NCBI RefSeq assembly: GCF_019880585.1 | Contig: NZ_JAINVV010000004.1 | Coordinates: 930,001-994,000 of the forward strand | Origin: Sphingomonas colocasiae | GTDB lineage: Bacteria > Pseudomonadota > Alphaproteobacteria > Sphingomonadales > Sphingomonadaceae | Length of the DNA stretch: 64,000 bases | Direction: 5' to 3' | Shown here: piece by piece, positions 44,417 through 53,716 of the stretch | How the letters are laid out: each line of letters begins with the position of its first letter | Numbering within the stretch: position 1 is the first letter of the stretch | The notes under the pieces: generated by a model | Database searches by the model: none | Seen by the model: only the letters and a program-made list of their open reading frames with translations | What the model was told of the DNA's origin: nothing | Program-made: the position numbers and the translations under genes

Positions 44417-44857
44417 TCAGATGACCGAGAGGTGCCGTGCCAGCTTGTCGAGCGCGCCGTTCCAGCCCTCTTCATGGCTGATCCGCGAGGCCTCGGTCTT
44501 CAGCCGGGCATGGGTGAAGGTCAGCTCCGTGCCGTTCCCGATCGGGCGCAGATCGATCTCGACGCGCGATTCCCCGCCGGCTTCCTCCGGCTCGCCGCCG
44601 CCCGTCCATCGCCAGCTCATCGCCAGCCGGACGGGTTTATCGACCTCCAGATACTCGCCGCTGCTTTCATGCTCGCTGCCGTCGAGCATGCGGAAGCGCA
44701 CCCTGAAGCGACCGCCGACGCGGATATCGGCTTCCGCCAATAGCACCGGGCCGTCGTCCGGCCCCCACCAGCAGGCGATGCCCTCCGGCGTGGTCAGCGC
44801 GTCGAACACGATCGACGGCCGCGCCGCGATGCGACGCACGATGGTCAGGCTGGTCAT
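44417..44857 (-). CDS. SRPBCC / AHSA1-domain protein
   Basis: A 146-residue START-like protein of the AHSA1 (activator of Hsp90 homologue) family: IVRRIAARPSIVFDALTTPEGIACWW at the start and EEGWNGALDKLARHL near the end. Such proteins bind hydrophobic ligands and are often encoded next to an ArsR regulator. The ATG overlaps the ArsR stop by 4 bases, so the two are co-expressed. Ligand is unknown. Confidence 0.9.
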   Translation of the reverse strand: MTSLTIVRRIAARPSIVFDALTTPEGIACWWGPDDGPVLLAEADIRVGGRFRVRFRMLDGSEHESSGEYLEVDKPVRLAMSWRWTGGGEPEEAGGESRVEIDLRPIGNGTELTFTHARLKTEASRISHEEGWNGALDKLARHLSVI

Positions 44858-45216
44858 GCATCATCCTCCCGCGCGACCGCTGCTCTTTCCTGCGCTTCGG
44901 CATAGGCGGTCAGGCGGTCGAGGCTCGCCGACCAGAAACGTTCATATCTGCGAAGCCAGTGCATCGCTTCCTCCATGGGGGCAGGCGTCAGCCGCACCGC
45001 GACGGTGCGCCCGGTCTTGGATCGCGTGATCAGCCCGGCATCGCCGAGCACGTCGAGATGCTTCATCACCGCCGGCAGCTTGATCGCGAACGGGCGCGCC
45101 AGTTCGGTCACCGAGACACTGTCCTCACGCTCGAGCCGCGCCAGGATCGCGCGCCGTGTCGGATCGACAAGCGCCGCGAAGACGCGGTCGAGGGGCGATT
45201 CTGGAAGCTTTGCCAT
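44854..45216 (-). CDS. ArsR-family winged-helix regulator
   Basis: A 120-residue repressor-type protein. The winged-helix is at about 10-85 (LDRVFAALVDPTRRAILARLEREDSVSVTELARPFAIKLPAVMKHLDVLGDAGLI). No cysteine pair for metal sensing is seen, so it is probably not a metal-responsive SmtB/ArsR. It belongs to the branch paired with AHSA1 proteins. The start was set at MAKLPES. The ATG follows a TACTTCACTAT sequence and no clear Shine-Dalgarno was found, so the mRNA leader may be very short or the operator may overlap the start. Confidence 0.9.
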   Translation of the reverse strand: MAKLPESPLDRVFAALVDPTRRAILARLEREDSVSVTELARPFAIKLPAVMKHLDVLGDAGLITRSKTGRTVAVRLTPAPMEEAMHWLRRYERFWSASLDRLTAYAEAQERAAVAREDDA

Positions 45217-45267
45217 ATAGTGAAGTATTGGCCGGCAACGATGCGCTGTCAAGGCCGCGTTCGCCGC

Positions 45268-45570
45268 TCAGATGATCTGCTGTTCCTCGATCGCGTCGTT
45301 GCGCAGCTTCATCCCGCGGCGATAGGCGACAAAGGCGACGAGCGGGGTGGGCAAGGCATAGTCGATGAAGGCGCCCCAATAATAGGGGCCGCCATTTGCG
45401 AACCCCCATCCGGCGAGAGCGCTGACGATGAACCAGCCGGACAGTACCGACAGCAGCTTACCCGCCAGGGGATCGTCGCAGAGGCGTTGCCAGACCAATT
45501 TCTCCGATATCCAGGCCATCGCTAGAACCGCTGCGAAGCACCCGGCCAGAAACCCCAATTGATGCCACAT
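45268..45570 (-). CDS. Small membrane protein, unknown
   Basis: A 100-residue protein with three predicted hydrophobic segments (about 5-24, 39-56 and 66-83) and a charged C-terminal tail. No family was recognised. GGGAAG precedes the ATG by about four bases, which supports the start. It lies upstream of the ArsR gene on the same strand, with no promoter signal between them identified. Confidence 0.65.
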   Translation of the reverse strand: MWHQLGFLAGCFAAVLAMAWISEKLVWQRLCDDPLAGKLLSVLSGWFIVSALAGWGFANGGPYYWGAFIDYALPTPLVAFVAYRRGMKLRNDAIEEQQII

Positions 45571-45713
45571 AGATCTTCCCTTCGTTCGTGCAGCGGAACG
45601 ATATCGCCTTCGAGCGTGCGAGATAATGGGGGCGGGGGTCAGATTGATCCATTTGGGATCAGGTTGTCGTCAGACTCGCCCTGTCGCTCCGTCGTTCGAT
45701 CGCTGAGGTCGGA

Positions 45714-45740
45714 CTGTAACGGAACCGTCACAGCTGTCAC
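45714..45740 (+). promoter_or_regulatory. Pho-box-like direct repeats upstream of the autotransporter
   Basis: CTGTAAC-GGAA-CCGTCAC (45714-45731) gives two seven-base half-sites with an 11-base period, the layout of PhoB binding sites. A third half-site CTGTCAC follows at 45734. It lies 64 bases before the autotransporter start. Phosphate regulation is inferred. Confidence 0.45.
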
Positions 45741-45803
45741 AAAAGGATCAAGCAGCGCCCCTATCGCCGCACGAATCGGATTTTCCGTGAATTGGGGGTG
45801 ACC

Positions 45804-48800
45804 ATGAAATTGCGTGTCGAGACGAGCCGGATCGCGCTTGCTGCCGGAGTGCTGACCTCGATTGTGATGGCGGCGGCGCCCGTCGCGGCGCAAACCCATC
45901 ATGTCGTTCCCGGCGGCACCACCGATACCGCGCAGAAGACCGTCGCCGGCACCGACAGCATCACCGTGCAGGCGGGCGGAACGCTGCAGACCACGACCAG
46001 TCCGGCGATCAACTGGAACAATGCGTCGACCGGTCTGGTCATCACCAATTTGGGCACGATCCGCAGCACCAATGCCAGCGGCCGCGCGATCAACGCGTCG
46101 GGCGACGGCAATGTCCGCTCGATCACGCTCACCAACAATGCGGGCGCGGTGATCGAAAGCGCCGACGATGCCTTCCGTATCAACGTCAATCCGACGGGCG
46201 GCACGATCACCGTCGACAATCATGGGATCATCCGCACGACCATAGCGGGCCAGGCGCTCGATTTCGATGCCGTCGCGACCGATGCCGCGACGATCATCAT
46301 CAACAATCATGCCGGCGCCGAGCTGCGCTCGACCGGCCAGGATGCGATCCGGCCGGGGCAGGGCGCGGTCGTCACCAATGCCGGGCTGATCCGCTCGGAT
46401 GGTGCACCCAACAACAGTTTCGACGGCATCGATTGGCAGGCGCGATCGGGCAAGGTGATCAACCAGGCGGGCGGGGTCATCTCCGGCCTGCGCCACGGCA
46501 TCACCAGCGATACCAGCGTCGACGTCGTCAACGCCGCGGGCGCCACGATCACCGGCCGCAACGGATCGGGCGTCGGCTCGGACGGTGACGGCATCGTCGT
46601 CAATTACGGCACGATCACCGGCCAATGGGACGGCGTCGCCACCAATGGCGACGGCGATGGCGTCGATATCGATCTGGTGGGCACGATCCGCAATTACGGC
46701 ACGATCGAGGGGCTGAGCGCGGCCGGCGTCGATTCGGGCGGCAGCCCCAACAATGCGCAGGGCATCGCGATGGGCGGCGGCCTGATCGAGAATGCGGCGG
46801 GCGCGACCATCGTCGGCGGGGCCGATGCGATCCTGATCGACGACGGATCGGGCGGCGGCGCTTATGGTTCGACCGCGATCACCAATGCCGGCACGATCCG
46901 CGGACTGGCCGGCACGGGCATCGTGCTGGTCGGCGATTTCGCCGATACGATCACCAATTCGGGCACGATCGCCGGCGCCACCGTCGCGCTCGACATGGGC
47001 GCCGGCAACGATACGCTCAACGTCCAGACCGGCGCGGTCTTCACCGGCGCCGTCGATGGCGGCGCGGGCATGGACCGGATCAATTTCAACGGCAGCGGCA
47101 GCTTCGCGGGCGCCGCCGGTTTCGAACAGGTCGCGGTGCAGACGGGCACTTGGACGCTGACCGGCGCGCTTGCCGCGGACAACTATCAGGTCGATGCCGG
47201 TGCGACGCTGACCAGCGCGACGAGCGCGACCATCGCCTCGACCGCGACGCCGCTCTCCATCAGCAATTCGGGCACGATAGCCAATAGCAACGCCACCGGC
47301 CGCGCGATCAACATCGCCGGATCGAACAATGCCCGCGATATCAGCATCACCAACAATGCCGGCGCGGTGATCCAGAGCGCCGACGATGCGGTACGCGTGA
47401 ACTTCAACCCCACCGGTGGTACGATCACGCTCAACAATGCGGGCATCATCAAAACAACCAATGGCGGCCAGGCGATCGATTTCGACGCCGCCGCCTCGGG
47501 CGGTGCGACGATCGTCATCAACAATCTGGCGGGCGGCGAACTGCGCTCCTTCGGGCAGGATGCGATCCGGCCGGGGCAGGGCGCGGTCGTCACCAATGCC
47601 GGGCTCATCTATTCGGATGGCCCCGCCAACAACAATTATGATGGCGTCGACTGGCAGGGCAAATCGGGCAAGGTGATCAACCAGTCAGGCGGCGTCATTT
47701 CGGGTCTGCGCCACGGCATCACCAGCGACGTGAATGTCGACGTGACCAATGCGGCGGGCGCCACGATCATCGGCCGCAACGGATCGGGCGTCGGATCCGA
47801 CGGCGGCGGCATCGTCGTCAACAACGGTACGATCATCGGCACCTGGGACGGTGTCGCGACCAATGGCGATGGCGACGGCGTCGATATCGATCTGATCGGC
47901 ACCGTCCGCAATTTCGGAACGATCCGCGGCATCAGCGCGACCGGCGTCGATTCGGGCGGCCGGCCCAACAGCGCGCAGGGCATCGCCATGGGCGGCGGCA
48001 CGATCGAGAATGCGGCGAACGCGCTGATCAGCGGCGGCCGCAACGGCATCCTGATCGACGATGGCGCCGATAACGGCGCCTATGGCGCGACCACGATCGT
48101 CAATGCCGGCCGGATCGAGGGGCTCGCCGGCCCCGCGATCACTTTGGTCGGCGATTTCGCGGACACCATCACCAATTCGGGCACGATCGCCGGAACCGGT
48201 GGCATCGCAATCCAGATGGGCGGCGGCAACGATGCGCTCAACCTGCTCGCCGGATCGGTCATCATCGGCAGCGTCGACGGCGGCACCGGTAGAGACACCG
48301 TCACGCTGGGCGGCCCCGGCACCGGCAGCTTCGCGGGCGCGGTCAATTTCGAGCGGCTTGCAGTCGCTTCGGGCAGCTGGACTTTGACTGCGGCGTCCAG
48401 CTTCAGCGAGGGCACAACGATCGCGGGAGGCGCTACGCTGACCGGCAACAGCACCACATTGACCGGCGCGATCGCCAATGCCGGCACGCTGCGTATCGAT
48501 CAGGCGGATGCGGGCACGCTGGCGGCAACGCTCACCGGCACCGGCCTGTTGCAGAAACTGGGTGCGGGCACGCTCGCCATCGGCGCGCAGCCGGGCTTTG
48601 CCGGCCCGGTCGATGTGCTTGCCGGCCGACTCAACGTGCTGGGGGCGATGCCCTCAGCAGTGCGCGTGGCGAACGGCGCCACCTTGGGCGGCACCGGCAC
48701 GATCGCGGGCGCGACCATCCAGTCGGGCGGCACGATCGCGCCGGGCCTGAGCGTCGGCACGCTCACCATCACCGGCCAGCTCGTCCAGGAAGCCGGATCG

Positions 48801-50114
48801 ACCTATGCCGCCGAAATCACTTCGGCTGGTGCCGACCGGATCGCGGTGGGCAGCATCGCGACGATCCGTTCGGGCGCGACGCTGGCGGTCACCCGCGCGA
48901 GCGGCGATTATACGGTTGGTTCGCGTTACACGCTGCTGACCGCCGCAGGCGGCGTCAGCGGCAATTACACGACGATGACGCAGAACCCGCTCGGCAACAC
49001 CGAATTGCGGCTGGGATCGAACGCCAACGCGATCTATGTCGATGTCGTGCGCACCGGTGCGTCGCTGGCGCTGCTGGGCCTCAATCCCAATCAGGTGAAT
49101 ACGGCCACCGCGTTCGGCACGCTCGGTGTCGCCAATCCCGCTTATGCTGCGCTGACGTTGATCCCCAGCGACGATGCAGTCCGCACGGGGCTCGACCTGC
49201 TCTCCGGTGAGATCCATGCCTCGGTCAGCACCGCGATGGTGCTCAACGCGATCGCGGCGCAAGCGGCGCTGGCGCCACGCTTCTCGGTCGATACTGCGGG
49301 CCCCGCAATCTGGGGCCAGTTCGTCGCGTCGAGTGATGAGGATTCGGGCATTCTCGGCGCGGCCGATGCCGAGCGTGAGACGACCGGCGGGATCGGCGGC
49401 GTGGACTTCGGTTTCGCGTCTGGCGCTCGTATCGGCATCGCCGGCGGCTTCACCAGCGAGGATCTGACGGTCGCCGCGCGGCGCAGCACCGCCAAGCTCG
49501 AGACGGTGCATGTGATGGCTTATGCCGGGGGCAGCTTCGGTGGCGTCAATCTGCGTGGCGGCATCGGCTATGGCCGGGTGGACGTCAGCACGGTGCGCGA
49601 CATCGCTTTCCCTGGCTTCACCGATCATGCGGTGGCGGATTACAAGGGCACCACGCTGCACGGTTTCGCCGAGATCGGCATGCCGATCGCGATCAGGGGC
49701 GGCGCGGTCGAACCCTTTGCCGGCCTCGGCATCTATCGCGTCAAGACTGATGGTTTCAACGAAGCCGGTGGGCCGGTGGCGCTGCGTGTTGCTGCGCGCG
49801 AAGACACGTTCGGCCTCGGCAAGCTGGGCGTGAAGGCATCGACGCCGATCGTTGGCGGACTTTCCGGTCGCGGCAGTCTGGCCTGGCAGCATGTGTTCGG
49901 CGATCTGGTTTCGACGGGTGTCCACAGTTTCGGCGCCTCGGTCGCCAGCTTCGGCGTCACCGGCACCGCGCTGTCGCGTGACGCCGCGGCGGCGACGGTC
50001 GCGCTCGACTGGCGGATGAGCAAGGCCGCGACGCTTTCGGTCTCCTATGACGGGCTGATCGGCAAGAACGGTTCGCAGAGCAATGGCCGCCTGACGCTGT
50101 CGATCGGGTTCTGA
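45804..50114 (+). CDS. Autotransporter with duplicated passenger
   Basis: A 1436-residue type V secretion protein. The signal peptide ends ...VAAQTH. The passenger holds two successive copies of a unit of about 406 residues (DNA about 46000-47200 and 47220-48400), each rich in Gly/Asn/Thr with repeated NNAGTI-type strands and expected to form a beta-helix. An autotransporter-associated linker with strand repeats lies at about residues 930-1040. The C-terminal beta-barrel (about 1165-1436) ends in LTLSIGF, the expected aromatic terminus. The ATG at 45804 follows GGGGG at about five bases. No protease or lipase motif was recognised in the passenger. Confidence 0.92.
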   Translation: MKLRVETSRIALAAGVLTSIVMAAAPVAAQTHHVVPGGTTDTAQKTVAGTDSITVQAGGTLQTTTSPAINWNNASTGLVITNLGTIRSTNASGRAINASGDGNVRSITLTNNAGAVIESADDAFRINVNPTGGTITVDNHGIIRTTIAGQALDFDAVATDAATIIINNHAGAELRSTGQDAIRPGQGAVVTNAGLIRSDGAPNNSFDGIDWQARSGKVINQAGGVISGLRHGITSDTSVDVVNAAGATITGRNGSGVGSDGDGIVVNYGTITGQWDGVATNGDGDGVDIDLVGTIRNYGTIEGLSAAGVDSGGSPNNAQGIAMGGGLIENAAGATIVGGADAILIDDGSGGGAYGSTAITNAGTIRGLAGTGIVLVGDFADTITNSGTIAGATVALDMGAGNDTLNVQTGAVFTGAVDGGAGMDRINFNGSGSFAGAAGFEQVAVQTGTWTLTGALAADNYQVDAGATLTSATSATIASTATPLSISNSGTIANSNATGRAINIAGSNNARDISITNNAGAVIQSADDAVRVNFNPTGGTITLNNAGIIKTTNGGQAIDFDAAASGGATIVINNLAGGELRSFGQDAIRPGQGAVVTNAGLIYSDGPANNNYDGVDWQGKSGKVINQSGGVISGLRHGITSDVNVDVTNAAGATIIGRNGSGVGSDGGGIVVNNGTIIGTWDGVATNGDGDGVDIDLIGTVRNFGTIRGISATGVDSGGRPNSAQGIAMGGGTIENAANALISGGRNGILIDDGADNGAYGATTIVNAGRIEGLAGPAITLVGDFADTITNSGTIAGTGGIAIQMGGGNDALNLLAGSVIIGSVDGGTGRDTVTLGGPGTGSFAGAVNFERLAVASGSWTLTAASSFSEGTTIAGGATLTGNSTTLTGAIANAGTLRIDQADAGTLAATLTGTGLLQKLGAGTLAIGAQPGFAGPVDVLAGRLNVLGAMPSAVRVANGATLGGTGTIAGATIQSGGTIAPGLSVGTLTITGQLVQEAGSTYAAEITSAGADRIAVGSIATIRSGATLAVTRASGDYTVGSRYTLLTAAGGVSGNYTTMTQNPLGNTELRLGSNANAIYVDVVRTGASLALLGLNPNQVNTATAFGTLGVANPAYAALTLIPSDDAVRTGLDLLSGEIHASVSTAMVLNAIAAQAALAPRFSVDTAGPAIWGQFVASSDEDSGILGAADAERETTGGIGGVDFGFASGARIGIAGGFTSEDLTVAARRSTAKLETVHVMAYAGGSFGGVNLRGGIGYGRVDVSTVRDIAFPGFTDHAVADYKGTTLHGFAEIGMPIAIRGGAVEPFAGLGIYRVKTDGFNEAGGPVALRVAAREDTFGLGKLGVKASTPIVGGLSGRGSLAWQHVFGDLVSTGVHSFGASVASFGVTGTALSRDAAAATVALDWRMSKAATLSVSYDGLIGKNGSQSNGRLTLSIGF

Positions 50115-50207
50115 ACCCGCCGACGCGCGTCGCCGATTGCTTTCTTGCAACGATCGGGAGCCTTCCCGGCTTCCGATCGTTCTCGAACCGGCAAGGAGGC
50201 GCGCGCG

Positions 50208-50831
50208 ATGCTGCAACATGTTCCGCACTGGCTTGGCAGCCTGCTCCGCAACGTACGCGCGGGGCATGCGAAGCTCGTGATCGCGCAGGAGGCGCTTGGG
50301 CTGGGCGATGGTTTCATCGAACTGTCGAGTCCGGCGTTCGCGGATGGCGGGCGGCTGCCGATACGCTTCACCGCCGATGGCGAAGGTGTGTCGCCGCCCT
50401 TGATCTGGCGCGGCGTGCCCGAAGGCGCCACCAGCCTGGCGCTGATCGTCGAGGATCCGGATGCGCCCGCGACGAGTCCGCTCGTCCATGCGATCGTCTG
50501 GAATCTGCCGCCTGACGAGACGGGCCTGGCCGAAGGCGCGATCGCGCGCGACGGGCATGGCGAGGCCGATGGCCGGGATGTCGGGCGGAACAGCCTGTTC
50601 GCCGAAGGCTGGTTGCCGCCCGATCCGCCCACGGGGCACGGCGCGCACGACTATGTCTTCCAGCTTTTCGCGCTGTCCGACACGCCGGTGATCGGCGACA
50701 ATCCCGGTCGCTCCAGCATGGTCGACGCGATCGCCGGCCGCGTCCTGGCGGCGGGCATGCTCGTCGCCACCTATTCGCGTGGCGAGGAAGCCGGTGTGGG
50801 CGCCGCCGGATTGGTGGAGGCACGGGCATGA
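50208..50831 (+). CDS. YbhB/YbcL (Raf-kinase-inhibitor-like / PEBP) protein
   Basis: A 207-residue protein of the phosphatidylethanolamine-binding-protein fold. Typical motifs are EDPDAP and PPTGHGAHDYVFQLFAL. The first 50 residues are an extra, moderately hydrophobic extension. The ATG has GGAGG at about nine bases. Biological role in bacteria is unclear. It overlaps the downstream small gene by 4 bases, so they are co-translated. Confidence 0.88.
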   Translation: MLQHVPHWLGSLLRNVRAGHAKLVIAQEALGLGDGFIELSSPAFADGGRLPIRFTADGEGVSPPLIWRGVPEGATSLALIVEDPDAPATSPLVHAIVWNLPPDETGLAEGAIARDGHGEADGRDVGRNSLFAEGWLPPDPPTGHGAHDYVFQLFALSDTPVIGDNPGRSSMVDAIAGRVLAAGMLVATYSRGEEAGVGAAGLVEARA

Positions 50832-51115
50832 ACAGCGGCAAGCCCATCGGCTATGGGCACTGGATCCGGCAGGCCGAGGCGTGCCGGCGGACGGCCGCGC
50901 GCATCACCGGCGAATTCACCCGCGCCTATCTGCTCGATCTCGCGATGCGCTGCGACGCGCTCGCGGCGGCATCCGTACCGCGCATCCGACCGAAAGGCGG
51001 TGTGGTGGAGGGCTCATCCGCAGCGGGTGGACTGATGTTCGCGAAGCCGGTTCGCGATCCGGTATCGGACATGCTGATCGCGCGGCGGCGTTTCGGCCCC
51101 GACGCGCGCGGCTGA
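50828..51115 (+). CDS. Small hypothetical protein co-transcribed with the YbhB-like gene
   Basis: A 95-residue basic, soluble protein of unknown function, with an alpha-helical N-terminal half (GHWIRQAEACRRTAARI). The ATG overlaps the YbhB-like stop (ATGA), which supports coupled translation. No recognised domain. Confidence 0.6.
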   Translation: MNSGKPIGYGHWIRQAEACRRTAARITGEFTRAYLLDLAMRCDALAAASVPRIRPKGGVVEGSSAAGGLMFAKPVRDPVSDMLIARRRFGPDARG

Positions 51116-51121
51116 CGACCG

Positions 51122-51343
51122 TCAGGATATGCGGCGGATCAGCTCGCCGCTGTCGATCACTTCGAAACAGGCCTCGTCGATATAGCGCACGGGCTCGCCG
51201 GTCTCGAGCGTGAGCTTGGTCGCGCCGAGATGGCGGCGCGTGCCCGTACTGCTCCGCGCCAGATGGACATAGCGATATTCGACGACGGCAACCCGCGTGC
51301 CGTCGTCGCCGATGCAGCGATAGCGGGCGAGTTCCTCCATCAC
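51122..51343 (-). CDS. Small hypothetical protein following the Rnk-like gene
   Basis: A 73-residue beta-rich protein (RYRCIGDDGTRVAVVEYRYVHLA, LTLETGEPVRYIDEACFEVI). It overlaps the Rnk-like stop by 4 bases (ATGA), so the two are probably coupled. Function unknown. Confidence 0.6.
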   Translation of the reverse strand: MMEELARYRCIGDDGTRVAVVEYRYVHLARSSTGTRRHLGATKLTLETGEPVRYIDEACFEVIDSGELIRRIS

Positions 51344-51765
51344 GGCGACTCTCCCGGCTTGACCTCGACGATGCGGAGCGATCGTTCCTGGCCCTCGCGA
51401 TCGGGCCAGTCGATCGCGTCACCTTGCGCCAAGCCGATCAGTCCGGCGCCGACCGGGGTCAGGATCGAGATCCGCCCCGCCTCGATATCGGCGTCCTGCG
51501 GATAGACGAGTTGCACGGTGCGCCGCGTGCCGCTGCGCTCGTCGACATAGGCGATGACGCTGTTCATCGAGACGGTGTGGGGTGGCAGAGTATCCGCCGA
51601 ATGGAGTTCGGCGCGTTCCAGTTCGGTGAGCAGCAGATCCGCCACCACGGGCTGGGCTTCCTCGATCCGCAGGGCAAGCGCGGTCAGCGCTTCGCATTCG
51701 GTGTCGATGATATGGATGGGCGGGCGGCGGTGCTCCACCGCAGCCGAGGATGTCGTCATGATCAT
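51340..51765 (-). CDS. GreA/GreB C-terminal-domain protein (Rnk-like)
   Basis: A 141-residue protein with the GreA/GreB C-terminal fold found in Rnk and similar RNA-polymerase-interacting proteins: VIAYVDERSGTRRTVQLVYPQDADIEAGRISILTPVGAGLIGLAQGDAIDWP. The coiled N-terminal part of about 60 residues is shorter than the Gre coiled coil. It may modulate RNA polymerase or nucleotide pools. Two ATGs (51765, 51759) are in frame after a GAGAGAC stretch, and the outer one was kept. Confidence 0.82.
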   Translation of the reverse strand: MIMTTSSAAVEHRRPPIHIIDTECEALTALALRIEEAQPVVADLLLTELERAELHSADTLPPHTVSMNSVIAYVDERSGTRRTVQLVYPQDADIEAGRISILTPVGAGLIGLAQGDAIDWPDREGQERSLRIVEVKPGESP

Positions 51766-51974
51766 GTCTCTCAGGGTTCGGCGCGCACGCTCTTCGGCCG
51801 CCGGGTGCTTCGGAAATTGTCTCCCCGGGCTTCGGGTGAGGATAAAGGAAGCCCGGGGCTAGCTGCGCGCGGCGAGCTGCCCTGAGTGGTGGCGATATCG
51901 CCCATGGATGATCTCGGTGATCATCATCGTGATGTGGAGGCGCGAGGGCGGTCTGTCAAATTCGGGTTTGTTGG

Positions 51975-51997
51975 AGAAAGCGCGAAGGGCGCTTTCT
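51975..51997. repeat. Perfect 9-bp hairpin
   Basis: AGAAAGCGC and GCGCTTTCT form a perfect stem around the five-base loop GAAGG. It sits next to the larger hairpin at 52005. No T-tract follows, so it may be a terminator, an RNA processing site or a REP-type unit. Confidence 0.5.
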
Positions 51998-52004
51998 GGC
52001 GCTA

Positions 52005-52077
52005 CCGGTCCGCTCCTCCGCCCAACCACCCGTCAGGATCATACCGGATCGGGCGGTTGGGCGGGGGAGCGGGCCGG
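52005..52077. repeat. Long hairpin, 28-bp arms
   Basis: Arms 52005-52032 and 52050-52077 are complementary at 25 of 28 positions (the other three are T/C, T/C and A/G, which can be G-U pairs on one strand) around a 17-base loop. It starts 14 bases past the RidA stop on the minus strand. The arm sequence is G/C-rich and may be a terminator, attenuator or dispersed repeat. Confidence 0.6.
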
Positions 52078-52090
52078 CAGCGTGCGGCGA

Positions 52091-52438
52091 TCAGGGAAGC
52101 GCGGCGACGATGATGACCTCGACGCGATACTCGTCGGTCGCCAGGCGGACTTCGCCCGTCGCGCGGGCGGGGGCGGTCGCCTGGTCCACCCAGTCTTCCC
52201 ACACCGCGTTCATCGCGGCGAAGTCGCCCATGTCGGCGAGCCAGATCGTCGCGCTCAGGATGCGCGAGCGATCGGTGCCGGCTTCGGCGAGCAGCGCGTC
52301 GATCGACGACAGCACGGTGCGCGTCTGCGCCGTCACGTCGTCGCCGGGGTTGCCGACCTGGCCGGCCAGATAGACCAGCCCGCCATGGATCACGGCCTGG
52401 CTCATGCGCGGCCCGGAATGCAGTCTGACGATGCTCAT
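52091..52438 (-). CDS. RidA-family protein
   Basis: A 115-residue member of the RidA/YjgF family, which hydrolyses reactive enamine/imine intermediates. The family signature is seen in LSATIWLADMGDFAAMNAVWEDWV and ATGEVRLATDEYRVEVIIVAALP. The neighbouring D-amino acid dehydrogenase makes imino acids, so removal of these is the probable job here. The arginine expected in the active site is in the conserved position (TGEVRLA), although family members differ. Same strand as dadA, with about 21 bases between. Confidence 0.9.
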   Translation of the reverse strand: MSIVRLHSGPRMSQAVIHGGLVYLAGQVGNPGDDVTAQTRTVLSSIDALLAEAGTDRSRILSATIWLADMGDFAAMNAVWEDWVDQATAPARATGEVRLATDEYRVEVIIVAALP

Positions 52439-52459
52439 TGATGGTTCTCCTTTTCGTGG

Positions 52460-53716
52460 TCAGGCTCGATAGCGTGCGATCGACAGGCCGTCCGCATCGA
52501 TTTCGGGGGCACGGCCGGAAATAATGTCGGCGATGACATGACCGGATCCGCACGCCATGGTCCAGCCGAGCGTGCCGTGGCCCGTATTGAGGTAGAGATT
52601 GGGGATCGCGGTCGGCCCCAGGATCGGCGGGCCATCGGGCGTCATGGGCCGCAGGCCGCACCAATAGGATACGTCCGACAGGTCGGCGGCGCCGGGGAAA
52701 AGATCGTCGACGCAATAGAGCAGCGTGCCGCGCCGGCGCTCCGGCAGGTCGCGACTATATCCCGATATCTCGGCCATGCCGCCCACGCGAACGCGATTCC
52801 CCAGGCGAGTGATCGCGATCTTGTAGCTTTCGTCGAGCAGCGTGGAGACGGGCGCGCGTTCCGCATCGACGATGTCGGCGGTGATCGAATAGCCCTTCAC
52901 CGGATAGACGGGCACGCGGAAGCCCAGCGGCTTCAGCAATGCCGGCGAGAAGCTGGCGAGCGCGACGAGATAGCGATCGCCGGTGACCATGCCGCGATTG
53001 GTGCGCACGCCGGCGATCTGGCCCTGCGCGACCGCGAGCGATTCGATCTCGGTGTCGTACCGGAATTCGACCCCCATCTTCTGGAGCCGCGCGGCCAGCT
53101 CGGTCGTGAAGATCTGGCAGTCGCCGGTCTCGTCATTGGGCAGCCTGAGGCCGCCGACGAAGCGCTCGCGCGTCGCGGACAGGCCGGGTTCGGCGCCCAC
53201 ACAGCCGTCGCGATCGAGCACTTCATAGGGAATGCCATAGTCGCGCAGCACCGCGATATCCTTGGCGCTGCCGTCGAGCTGCGCCTGGGTGCGGAAAAGC
53301 TGGAGCGTACCGCGCTCGCGATGGTCATAGTCGATGCCGAGTTCGGTGCGCATCCCGGCGAGCTGGTCTCGGCTGAACTCGGCCAGGCGGACCATCCGGC
53401 TCTTGTTGAGCGCATAGCGCGCGCTGGTGCAGTTGCGCAGCATCGCCGCCACCCAGCGCACCATCTCCATATCGAGGCCGGGGCGCAGGATCAGCGGCGC
53501 ATGGCGCATCATCAGCCAGCGGATCGCCTTCATCGGAATGCCGGGCGCCGCCCAGGGCGAGGCGTAGCCGGGAGAGATCTCGCCGGCATTGGCGAAGCTG
53601 GTCTCGAGCGCCGGGCCGGGCTGGCGATCGATCACGACCACTTCATGGCCGGCCTTGGCGAGATACCATGCCGATGTAACGCCGATGACGCCGGCGCCCA
53701 GAATGACGACCTTCAT
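52460..53716 (-). CDS. dadA: D-amino acid dehydrogenase
   Basis: A 418-residue FAD-dependent oxidoreductase. The N-terminal GxGxxG dinucleotide motif is [21 protein letters not shown], and the C-terminal FAD contact region is [18 protein letters not shown]. It oxidises D-alanine and other D-amino acids to 2-oxoacids and feeds electrons to the respiratory chain. The start codon shares one A with the stop of the racemase gene (TAATG), so translation is coupled. Encoded after the racemase and before ridA in a catabolic dad operon. Confidence 0.95.
   Translation of the reverse strand: MKVVILGAGVIGVTSAWYLAKAGHEVVVIDRQPGPALETSFANAGEISPGYASPWAAPGIPMKAIRWLMMRHAPLILRPGLDMEMVRWVAAMLRNCTSARYALNKSRMVRLAEFSRDQLAGMRTELGIDYDHRERGTLQLFRTQAQLDGSAKDIAVLRDYGIPYEVLDRDGCVGAEPGLSATRERFVGGLRLPNDETGDCQIFTTELAARLQKMGVEFRYDTEIESLAVAQGQIAGVRTNRGMVTGDRYLVALASFSPALLKPLGFRVPVYPVKGYSITADIVDAERAPVSTLLDESYKIAITRLGNRVRVGGMAEISGYSRDLPERRRGTLLYCVDDLFPGAADLSDVSYWCGLRPMTPDGPPILGPTAIPNLYLNTGHGTLGWTMACGSGHVIADIISGRAPEIDADGLSIARYRA

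Larger units (their letters stand above)
51766..52090. other. Gene-free gap with two strong hairpins
   Basis: No gene. It lies after the RidA stop and before the Rnk-like start, both on the minus strand. Contains the hairpins listed at 51975 and 52005, and otherwise nothing recognised. Confidence 0.6.

Noticed and set aside
48654-50648. 664-codon minus-strand open frame over the autotransporter barrel
   Set aside because: The plus strand encodes a textbook barrel ending LTLSIGF, and the opposite frame is charge-rich and motif-free.
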